DNA of 64,000 nucleotides, taken from contig JAGBDV010000018.1 in the NCBI GenBank assembly GCA_017937305.1, forward strand, positions 30,287 to 94,286, in the 5' to 3' direction. Position numbers and translations under genes: made by a program. The notes under the pieces were generated by a model that worked only from the letters and a program-made list of their open reading frames with translations, was not told the DNA's origin and did not search any database. The DNA is from Bacilli bacterium (GTDB taxonomy: Bacteria > Bacillota_I > Bacilli_A > ML615J-28 > CAG-313). Shown one piece after another: positions 46,468 through 53,880 of this stretch (positions are counted from its first letter, which is position 1; each line of letters opens with the position of its first letter).

Positions 46468-48228
46468 CTATTTTAATAATTCTTCTAATTCTTTTAATAA
46501 GTAATCCATTCTTTCAACAACTGCCATAAATGTTTCTTTTTGTGTGAAATCAACACCAGCTAATTTTGCTTGTTCCATAGGGTATTTTGATCCACCTGAT
46601 GATAGAAGTCCAATATATCTATCAAATGCACCTTCTTTTCCTTCTTTTACATCTTTATAAAGTTTGAAACTTGCAGCAAAGCTTGTTGCATATTGATATA
46701 CATAGAATGGAGTATAGAATAGATGAGGAATATATGCCCATACAAATTTTTTAACTACTTCTTCTTCAATATCTAAATCATAGTATTTTTTATATAAATC
46801 AATCATAATCTTTGATAATACTTCATGATTGATAGGTAAACCTTTTTCATTCATTTCATGAGCAATTAGTTCATATTCTGCAAATAAAGTTTGACGATAG
46901 AATGTTGACATAATTGAATCGATTGCTTTTTCAATTACCATAATTTTTTCATCTTTAGTTGCATCACTACTTCCTAAGAAGTAATCAAGTAATGCATGTT
47001 CATTAAATGTTGATGCGATTTCTGCAACAAAGATTGTATAGTTTTGTAACATTGTAGGTTGATTTTCAGCTGCATACATTGAATGAATTGAATGCCCTGC
47101 TTCATGAGCTACTGTAAATGCAGAATCAAGTGTTCCATCATGATTTAAAAGAATGAACGGATGTAAGTTTGCCATACTAGATGAATATGCACCACTGCGT
47201 TTTCCTTCAGATTCTAACACATCTACAAATCCTTCACGTAATACTTCTTTTGCTTTTTCATTAAAGTCTTCAGGTAACCACTTGATTGCTTCAAAGAATA
47301 ATTCACGAGATTCTTCATATGAATATTTCTTATCGGATTTAGCAAGAGTTAAGAATCTATCGTATGTATGATATTTTTCTAAGCCTAATATTTCTTTTCT
47401 TAATTTAATATATTTCTTTAATGATTCATTACAATTTCCTGCAACTTCTACTAAAGTATGATAAACACTAGTAGGAATGTTGTTACGGTCTAGATGAGCT
47501 TCTAAACTAGATGAATAGTTTCTTGATTTATAAGTAGCTTTATCTGCATCAAGTACAGTTTTATAAATATTTGCAAATGTATTTTTATGAGTATCAAATA
47601 CTTTATATACTGCTTCAAAAATAGCTTTTCTATCTTCTTTGTTATTTGATTCTTGAATTAAAGCACGATAATTACCACCAGTTACTACTACACTTTGACC
47701 ATTTGATAAAGTAATAGTTTCACCTTTACCATCTGCAACAGCAAGGCTTGAATAAAGTTCAGAACCTGAACTTAAAAGTGGAGAATAGTAAGATAATAAT
47801 TCTTCGCTTTTTGCATCAAGAATATGTGCATTTTGGTCAAATAATTTAATACACATAAATCTGAATTCTTCAATTTCTGGATGACGATCAATAATACTTA
47901 AAACTTTTTCTTTTCCCATTGCAAGAATCTCAGGGTCTTGGAATGAACAAGCTTCATTATATGAATAAATAATCATATAACAATTATTTAAGTGTGTAAG
48001 TGATTCTACATCCTTTTTATTTAAATCACTTTTAAGTGATGCATATTGATAAGTTCTTCCGAATGCTTCTTCAAAGTCTCTTGAAATCATTAAATATTCA
48101 ACTAATGATTTTTCTTCATGAAGGCGTCCTTTAAAACTTGCAAGTTTAGCTACATATTCTTGCATTTTCGCAAGTGATGCTAAAAAATCTTCTTTTGTTT
48201 CAAATAAATATGTTAAATCCCATTTCAT
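46468..48228 (-). CDS. pepF: Oligoendopeptidase F, M3 family
   Basis: A 586-aa full-length PepF. The zinc motif HEAGHSIHSMYA is near residue 375, with the third ligand Glu in FVAEIASTFNEH. The C-terminal YVYQYATSFAASFKLYKDV is typical. A cytoplasmic zinc peptidase that trims oligopeptides of ~7-17 residues, fitting with import by the Opp system in this window. It precedes the Ig/GDPD gene by nine bases, so the two may be co-transcribed although their functions differ. No odd features. Confidence 0.95.
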   Translation of the reverse strand: MKWDLTYLFETKEDFLASLAKMQEYVAKLASFKGRLHEEKSLVEYLMISRDFEEAFGRTYQYASLKSDLNKKDVESLTHLNNCYMIIYSYNEACSFQDPEILAMGKEKVLSIIDRHPEIEEFRFMCIKLFDQNAHILDAKSEELLSYYSPLLSSGSELYSSLAVADGKGETITLSNGQSVVVTGGNYRALIQESNNKEDRKAIFEAVYKVFDTHKNTFANIYKTVLDADKATYKSRNYSSSLEAHLDRNNIPTSVYHTLVEVAGNCNESLKKYIKLRKEILGLEKYHTYDRFLTLAKSDKKYSYEESRELFFEAIKWLPEDFNEKAKEVLREGFVDVLESEGKRSGAYSSSMANLHPFILLNHDGTLDSAFTVAHEAGHSIHSMYAAENQPTMLQNYTIFVAEIASTFNEHALLDYFLGSSDATKDEKIMVIEKAIDSIMSTFYRQTLFAEYELIAHEMNEKGLPINHEVLSKIMIDLYKKYYDLDIEEEVVKKFVWAYIPHLFYTPFYVYQYATSFAASFKLYKDVKEGKEGAFDRYIGLLSSGGSKYPMEQAKLAGVDFTQKETFMAVVERMDYLLKELEELLK

Positions 48229-48348
48229 AATATGTACCTCTTTTCTTTGTAGTCTCTATTATTATACCACTTTATCATTAATAAATATAATAATTTAAGA
48301 AAAAATATTATATTTATTATAAAATAACTTAATTTTTTTAAAATATGA

Positions 48349-48354
48349 TATAAT
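48349..48354 (+). promoter_or_regulatory. Extended -10 promoter of the CotH gene
   Basis: TGATATAAT without a good -35. Transcription would begin near 48361, too close to the ATG at 48368 but well placed for the TTG at 48386. Confidence 0.6.
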
Positions 48355-48385
48355 AAATATATTAAATATGAAAGGTTGTGAAAAC

Positions 48386-50995
48386 TTGTATAAAAAAATA
48401 ACTATAATTACTTTATTGCTTTTATTAATTTTTAGTATAAGTAGTTGTAATAATAATAATTCATCTACTAATGATAAATATGAAATTTATATAGAAAACT
48501 ATTTTAATTTTGATAAATGTTATATTATTAATCCACATTTTAATGTTCAATTATCAAAGTCTGATGATAATTTATTCTATGGTGAATTACCAGTTGATAA
48601 ATCATATGATAATAATTTTGAAATAATCATTAGCGATGGAACATACCAATTACCACAAACAACATATAATAAAGAATTCCCTTATTATTGTAATGGTAAA
48701 TGGTATGAAGATAGAATTGATTATTCAAATATTGTTTATTACTCTAAAAATAATGAATTTAAGGTTCCTATTTTATGCTATGAAATAAATGGTAAAGTTA
48801 TTGAACAACAAATGCATATTAATAATGATTCTATATACTATGGATATATTAGTAAAAATGCATCAACTTATTATTTTAAAGAATATAATGGTGATAAATT
48901 TACTAATGTTCTTACTTATCAAAGTAATAATAATTATTATGTTGAAGGAAAACTAAGTGAGTATAAAACTAATAATAACATTACTACTAAAACTAATAAT
49001 ATATATATGGAACTTCCAAATAGCTGGAGTGAATGCTACTATTATGTATGGGGCAATAATGGTGAAAAAACACGTTGGCCAGGTGAGCCTTGTGAAAAGT
49101 TAAATGATAATGTTTATTATTTTGAAAAACTTGAAGAATACCCTAATTTTATTTTTAACTGTGGGCCCAATACTTCTTTTATCCAAAGAACACAAACACC
49201 TGATTTAAATGAAAATCATATTAGTGGTTATAGTAATCCAATATATAATCTAGAAACTGATAGTTTTAGTGAATTAACAGATGAACTACCTACTATGTGC
49301 ACAAGTTGGACTATTTTTGTAAATCGTCCTATTAATTTTGTAAATACATACCTTTGCTATAAATACAATGAAGAATTAATTAGTGTAAAATTAGAAAATA
49401 TTATTGATAATATCTTTGGTATTAGTCTATATATTCCAAATAATGTTTCAAGTATTTACTTTTCTAATGGTTCTTCATTAAGAACCCTTGATTTAGATTT
49501 AAATCATGAATATAATTATTATAATTCTAATGGTGAATGGATGTATCTAGAAAATTATAATGCACCAAATAGTGATATTTTACCTACTTTACCAAGTAGT
49601 CCAGTTCTTCCTGATAAACCAACCCTACCTGATATAACAATTCCAAGTCCCAAAAAGGAAGAAAGTATCATTTATGAAGAATTATTTGATATAAATAATA
49701 AGGTTAGTATATATATTGATATAAATGAATCTGAACTATTAAAAATTCAAAAAGACTATGAAGAATTTTCATCACGTGGTTCTAAATCTCCAATTTATAG
49801 AATGTGTGATTTAATAATCACAATTAATAATGATCAATATTATCTAGATGAAGTTGGGATAAGAATGAAAGGGAATACCTCAAGAACTAACTTCTATGAT
49901 GAAAAAAATGGTATTTATAACTATATTCATTATAAACTTAAGTTTACTGAGACATTTGATGATGAAGATGACTATAAAGAAGATGAAATAAAAGTATGGG
50001 AAGATACTGCTGCAAGAAAAGAAAGAAAAAATAGAACTTTCGCAACCTTAGAAGGGTTAGAACTTAAATGGAATAAAAACTTAGATGGCACACATATTAG
50101 AACTTATCTTGCGTATGATTTATTTGAAAAAAATAATTATTTAGCACCAAATTGTACAATTTCTAATGTCTTAATTACTGAATTTGATAATCTTCAAAAC
50201 TTAGGAGTATTTGAACTAAATGAACCTGTTGATGAAATCTTCTTAAGTAAACATTTAAGTGAAGATGATTTAGGTGGAGATTTATATAAAGTAGGTTGGG
50301 ATAATAAATTTGGTGGTAACTTAACTACTGATACTTTATATGCTATTGGTATTGAAGATGAACATGCAGGCTATTTTCCTATATATGATTTAAAAACAAA
50401 TAAAAAGACTTCAAACAATGAATCTTTGATTAATTTAATTAATACTTTAGATACTAATATTTTTGATATTGAAAATGTTGTAGATATTGATATGTTCTTA
50501 AAATTTGCAGCCTTATCATATATGATAGGAAATCCTGATGATTATAGAAATAACTATAATAACTATTATATGTATTTTAAAAAGTCATCTAATAAAGTTA
50601 TCTTTATCCCATATGATTTAGATAGATCATATGGAATAACTAGGGATTTTGATCCATTTGGAAGTGGTTCTAGTAAGGTAGACCCATTAACTAATTATTC
50701 AGTATTAGGTGAACAAGCTAATCCATTAATTAAGAAAACAATAAGTTACAATTCAGATACTAAATATTTAAATTTATATATATCATATTTAAAAGAATAT
50801 AGTAATAATGAATACTTTAATATTAATTATGTTACTAGTGTTTATAATATTGCAGAAAAAAATTATAAGAATGCCTATAAGCCAACAATAAATGAGCTAA
50901 TTAATAAGTCTATTAATTTTACAATGAGCGATAGTAATTATAATATAGGTGAATATATAAAAAATATTAAAGAAAATATTAGTAATATTAAATAA
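48386..50995 (+). CDS. Surface lipoprotein: starch-binding-like module plus CotH kinase domain
   Basis: About 869 aa. I prefer the TTG at 48386: GAAAGG lies ten bases before it and it gives a compact signal peptide ending SISSC, whereas the ATG at 48368 has no Shine-Dalgarno and almost no leader. Residues ~205-285 resemble a starch-binding module (YYYVWGNNGEKTRWPGEPC ... FNCGPNTSFIQR). A Pro-rich linker (LPTLPSSPVLPDKPTLPDI) follows at ~400. Residues ~430-860 are a CotH kinase-like domain: VGIRMKGNTSR, then FIPYDLDRSYG. CotH in spores phosphorylates coat proteins; here a surface kinase or carbohydrate-linked role is inferred. Confidence 0.83.
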   Translation: MYKKITIITLLLLLIFSISSCNNNNSSTNDKYEIYIENYFNFDKCYIINPHFNVQLSKSDDNLFYGELPVDKSYDNNFEIIISDGTYQLPQTTYNKEFPYYCNGKWYEDRIDYSNIVYYSKNNEFKVPILCYEINGKVIEQQMHINNDSIYYGYISKNASTYYFKEYNGDKFTNVLTYQSNNNYYVEGKLSEYKTNNNITTKTNNIYMELPNSWSECYYYVWGNNGEKTRWPGEPCEKLNDNVYYFEKLEEYPNFIFNCGPNTSFIQRTQTPDLNENHISGYSNPIYNLETDSFSELTDELPTMCTSWTIFVNRPINFVNTYLCYKYNEELISVKLENIIDNIFGISLYIPNNVSSIYFSNGSSLRTLDLDLNHEYNYYNSNGEWMYLENYNAPNSDILPTLPSSPVLPDKPTLPDITIPSPKKEESIIYEELFDINNKVSIYIDINESELLKIQKDYEEFSSRGSKSPIYRMCDLIITINNDQYYLDEVGIRMKGNTSRTNFYDEKNGIYNYIHYKLKFTETFDDEDDYKEDEIKVWEDTAARKERKNRTFATLEGLELKWNKNLDGTHIRTYLAYDLFEKNNYLAPNCTISNVLITEFDNLQNLGVFELNEPVDEIFLSKHLSEDDLGGDLYKVGWDNKFGGNLTTDTLYAIGIEDEHAGYFPIYDLKTNKKTSNNESLINLINTLDTNIFDIENVVDIDMFLKFAALSYMIGNPDDYRNNYNNYYMYFKKSSNKVIFIPYDLDRSYGITRDFDPFGSGSSKVDPLTNYSVLGEQANPLIKKTISYNSDTKYLNLYISYLKEYSNNEYFNINYVTSVYNIAEKNYKNAYKPTINELINKSINFTMSDSNYNIGEYIKNIKENISNIK

Positions 50996-51000
50996 GAAAA

Positions 51001-51040
51001 AACACATTAGATGCGAAAGTAAACGCATCTAATGTGTTTT
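51001..51040 (+). terminator. Bidirectional terminator
   Basis: AACACATTAGATGCG / CGCATCTAATGTGTT 15-bp perfect stem, A run before and T run after; serves the CotH gene and the convergent YwaF-like gene. Confidence 0.93.
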
Positions 51041-51043
51041 TAT

Positions 51044-51871
51044 TTACTCAATATTTTGTTTATCTTTTTTTAAACTCTTAATAATAAATGGAAGTTGTAA
51101 TAATGTTATTGCAAATAAACCAATACCAACAATCGTAAAGAAATATGCAAACCATCCATTATTTAAATTAAGTACTGGAAGACCTTCTAGTGGTGGTTTC
51201 ATTGAATAGAAGAAATTAGTATATAAACCACTAGATTTTGCACCTGTATCACTTAGGATAGAGTTTAACCAAATAGATCCTACAAACATTAAGAAGATCA
51301 TTAATAATGTTTGTAAATGTGATTTCAATGTAATTGTAATTTGTTTCTTTGTTACAATGCTTATTGCAAAAATAGTTAACGAAGCATGGAAGAAGAAATA
51401 TTCATATACATGTGGATCAGTAAAATCACCACCAACAGTTCCTACTAATATTGCAATAACTGCACCAAGTGTAGCAGTAGGGAAGATAAATTTTAGTAAA
51501 GTATCTTTTAATTTTTCATTTTTAGAAAGCTTTACTACTAAAATAAATAATGGTTGAATTGAACATAAATGGAAAGGAAGTTGTGTTCTAGGATAGAATG
51601 CTCTAACGATAGATACACCTTCTTTTGCTTGATATTTAATAATTTCAATAGTAGAACCATCACTAAGTAAATATTCCATATTTCCTATAAGTTTTGTAGT
51701 TTCAGAACATACCCATAAAATTAACATTATATTAATTAATGTAGAAAACTTAATTTTTGATTTAGCAACTAAAATAGATAAAGCGATAATTAGTAAGATA
51801 CATGTTGCTGCAAGAATTAAATGATTACGTCCAAAAGGATCTGTAACATCTGCTAAAAATACTAGATTCAT
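51044..51871 (-). CDS. YwaF / TIGR02206-type membrane protein
   Basis: A 275-aa protein with seven predicted membrane helices. The conserved central segment RAFYPRTQLPFHLCSIQPLF is the mark of this integral membrane family, whose function is unknown. It is preceded, after a terminator-like U run and an AGGAG box, by a ~190-nt structured RNA. It could therefore be under control of that RNA, or simply follow it. Confidence 0.78.
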   Translation of the reverse strand: MNLVFLADVTDPFGRNHLILAATCILLIIALSILVAKSKIKFSTLINIMLILWVCSETTKLIGNMEYLLSDGSTIEIIKYQAKEGVSIVRAFYPRTQLPFHLCSIQPLFILVVKLSKNEKLKDTLLKFIFPTATLGAVIAILVGTVGGDFTDPHVYEYFFFHASLTIFAISIVTKKQITITLKSHLQTLLMIFLMFVGSIWLNSILSDTGAKSSGLYTNFFYSMKPPLEGLPVLNLNNGWFAYFFTIVGIGLFAITLLQLPFIIKSLKKDKQNIE

Positions 51872-51896
51872 ATATATTACGTTTTATACTCCTAAT

Positions 51897-52089
51897 AAAA
51901 AAAATACCCGGATGAGCCGTTATCACCATGCGAGACCGCATGCTACTAGGTGGTAAGCACAAGACATAGAATTAGGATTCCATCTACAGGCCATAAGGCG
52001 TGGAGGCATTCAACACATCATTGCCATAGCTCCCTTGGAAAATTTGTTCGGGTCGCCATTTAAATGAAAACACGAACTCCCCAGGCATT
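51897..52089 (-). ncRNA. Structured ~190-nt RNA, family not assigned
   Basis: Minus strand between queT and the YwaF-like gene, visibly richer in G and C than its surroundings. The ends pair (AATGCCTGG with CCGGGTATT) and the 3' strand runs straight into eight U. Local hairpins: GTTCG...CGAAC; GGAG..GGCA...TGCC.TCC; TTACCACC...GGTGATAA capped by CATGCG-GTCT-CGCATG. An extended -10 promoter lies at its start. Candidates to test are the raiA-type RNA and 6S RNA; I could not match either by eye. It is not SRP, tmRNA or RNase P RNA. Confidence 0.8.
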
Positions 52090-52092
52090 ATT

Positions 52093-52098
52093 ATTATA
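52093..52098 (-). promoter_or_regulatory. Extended -10 promoter of the structured RNA
   Basis: TGTTATAAT on the minus strand, seven bases before the first paired base; the -35 is poor. Confidence 0.6.
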
Positions 52099-52119
52099 AC
52101 ATACTTTAATTATTCATTT

Positions 52120-52614
52120 CTACTCATTAAGTAAATTTTTTATTCCAATTACTTCCATTAAGCGTTTATCTTTTTCAACATAGTGGAATAAAATGTTACC
52201 TACTAAAACCACTACAACTAACTCTCCTATAGCTACACTTACCATACTTAGTACAAGTGGAGCATCAATTAAAAAGTACAATTCAAGTCCAATAATAATT
52301 CCATTAAAAATTGCAGGAGCAAAGCTTGCAATAAACTTCTTCTTTATAAATATCATGCATATACATGCAAGTAGTGTTGCAAGAGTACCAAATATGCAAT
52401 CAATTAAGTTAAAAGAAAATAAATTAGATACTATACATCCAATAACCATACTCCATGTATATCTTTTATCAAAGCAACAAAGAAGCATTAATGCTTCACT
52501 TATTCTAAATTGAATCATGCCATAAGAAAATGGATAGCTAATTAGCGTTAGTACAACATATAGAGCTGCTACTATTGCTATTCTTGCCATCCATAGATTT
52601 TTTTCTTTTTTCAT
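52120..52614 (-). CDS. queT: Queuosine precursor ECF transporter S component QueT
   Basis: A 164-aa protein with five to six membrane helices. The family string SYPFSYGMIQFRISEALMLL near residue 30 and GCIVSNLFSFNLIDCIFG match QueT (DUF988). It imports preQ1 or another queuosine precursor through the shared ECF energising module. A preQ1-I-like pseudoknot over the Shine-Dalgarno (52621-52665) supports the substrate. Its ATG lies six bases after AAGGAGGA. Single gene, followed by the structured RNA. Confidence 0.93.
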   Translation of the reverse strand: MKKEKNLWMARIAIVAALYVVLTLISYPFSYGMIQFRISEALMLLCCFDKRYTWSMVIGCIVSNLFSFNLIDCIFGTLATLLACICMIFIKKKFIASFAPAIFNGIIIGLELYFLIDAPLVLSMVSVAIGELVVVVLVGNILFHYVEKDKRLMEVIGIKNLLNE

Positions 52615-52620
52615 ATAAAA

Positions 52621-52665
52621 TCCTCCTTGTTTTGATTAGGGTGGTTAGGCAAGGAACACCCTTAT
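52621..52665 (-). ncRNA. preQ1-I-type riboswitch, translation-controlling
   Basis: Minus strand: stem GGGTG / CACCC enclosing loop TTCCTTGCCTAAC, then an A-rich tail TAATCAAAA and CAAGG. CCTTG in the loop pairs with CAAGG, making the compact H-type pseudoknot of preQ1-I. That CAAGG is part of the AAGGAGG ribosome binding site, so ligand binding would block queT translation. Confidence 0.8.
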
Positions 52666-52715
52666 TAATATTATATACTTTTTTTGTGCATATTTCAACT
52701 TTATTGAATTATATA

Positions 52716-53717
52716 TCATGGTTTTTCTACACTAGAGATTAATTCCTCAATTGAAGGTAATTTATTTTTAAAACTATCAGGTAAGTAATCTTTAATTCTA
52801 TATTCACTTATTCCCATTGGTTTATTCATATCTCTTATAGTATATTCTGCAATAATATTGTTCTTATGTTTGCAAAGTAATAACCCAATAGTAGGATTAT
52901 CATTCTTTTCTTTAACCTCTTCATCAATAGCAGTTAAATAAAAACTTAATTTACCAGCATATTCTGGTTTAAACTCATCATTTTTTAATTCTATTACTAC
53001 GTAGCATTTAAGCTTTATATTATAAAACAATAAATCAATATAAAAATCTTCTCCAGCTATTTCTAAATGATATTGATGGCCTACATAAGCAAAACCTTTA
53101 CCAAATTCAAGTAGTACTTTAGTAATATTGGCAATTAATGCATTTTCAAAATCTTTTTCTAAGGAATCATTTCTAAGATCAATAAAATCAAAAATATACG
53201 GATCTTTTATTGTTTGTACTGCTAACTCACTTTGAGGACTTGGAAGTTTTGTTTTAAAATTTGTTACCTTTTTTTGTCCAATTTGACGTTCATATAAATT
53301 TGTATCTATTTGATGAGCTAATACATTTTTTGACCAGCCATTTTCTATCGTTTGATTTATATACCATATTCTTTTTTCCTTAGAATCAACACGTAGAATT
53401 TCTAAATTATGACTCCATGGAATTTGGACAGACGGCGTCTGGCCAATTTCAACATTAGAATACTCACGATAAAATCTTAACATATTTTTCAAATTTGAAA
53501 CAGAAAAACCTTTTGCATTTGGAAATTCTTTTGAAATATCTTTTGATAAATTTCTTAAAAACTTATTTCCCCATTCACTATGTTCATTAATAATTTTTCC
53601 AATATTCCAATACAAAATTAACATTTCTTTATTAGCACTTAAAATAGCTTTATGTTGAGCGCTTCTAATTTGTCCTTTAATATTTTCTACAATTGTCACA
53701 TAACTTTTTTCCATCAT
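52716..53717 (-). CDS. DUF1016 (YhcG-type) PD-(D/E)XK nuclease family protein, copy 2
   Basis: A 333-aa protein. N-terminal helical DUF1016 domain ~5-165 (LILYWNIGKIINEH, GFSVSNLKNMLRFYREY) and C-terminal nuclease domain ~180-320 with DFYIDLLFYNIKLKCYVVIELKN, holding the catalytic D and E-x-K. It is clearly diverged from copy 1 (different N-terminus and C-terminus), so it is a paralogue and not a recent duplication. Codons E90-P100 (IGQTPSVQ) are encoded by a palindrome at the same position as in copy 1. A strong promoter and a leader terminator lie upstream. Either of two adjacent ATGs could start it after AAGGAGG. Confidence 0.85.
   Translation of the reverse strand: MMEKSYVTIVENIKGQIRSAQHKAILSANKEMLILYWNIGKIINEHSEWGNKFLRNLSKDISKEFPNAKGFSVSNLKNMLRFYREYSNVEIGQTPSVQIPWSHNLEILRVDSKEKRIWYINQTIENGWSKNVLAHQIDTNLYERQIGQKKVTNFKTKLPSPQSELAVQTIKDPYIFDFIDLRNDSLEKDFENALIANITKVLLEFGKGFAYVGHQYHLEIAGEDFYIDLLFYNIKLKCYVVIELKNDEFKPEYAGKLSFYLTAIDEEVKEKNDNPTIGLLLCKHKNNIIAEYTIRDMNKPMGISEYRIKDYLPDSFKNKLPSIEELISSVEKP
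53420..53450. repeat. 31-bp near-perfect palindrome inside DUF1016 copy 2
   Basis: Arms GAATTTGGACAGACG and CGTCTGGCCAATTTC around one base, two mismatches. Locally GC-rich compared with the gene. It lies directly before the PWSHN codons. Confidence 0.85.
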
Positions 53718-53740
53718 TTTTTACCTCCTTACATAAAAAA

Positions 53741-53796
53741 CAAAAAAAGTCCTATTCATACTTAAATTTGATAACAAACTTAGTATGAATAAGACT
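53741..53796 (-). terminator. Terminator hairpin between promoter and DUF1016 copy 2
   Basis: AGTCTTATTCATACT ... AGTATGAATAGGACT then seven T, all upstream of the Shine-Dalgarno. An A-rich stretch before it (TAAAAAACAAA) is exactly complementary to the U-rich tail (TTTGTTTTTTA). It may attenuate the gene and/or end the upstream ABC operon. Confidence 0.85.
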
Positions 53797-53821
53797 GTGG
53801 GTGTTTGTTTTTTACAATCTA

Positions 53822-53850
53822 ATTATAGCAAATTTTGGCTAATTTGTAAA
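53822..53850 (-). promoter_or_regulatory. Promoter of DUF1016 copy 2
   Basis: Minus strand TTTACA, 17 bp, TATAAT, between the ABC gene stop and the leader terminator. Confidence 0.78.
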
Positions 53851-53880
53851 GAGGAAATTCAAAAAATTATATAAAAATAA

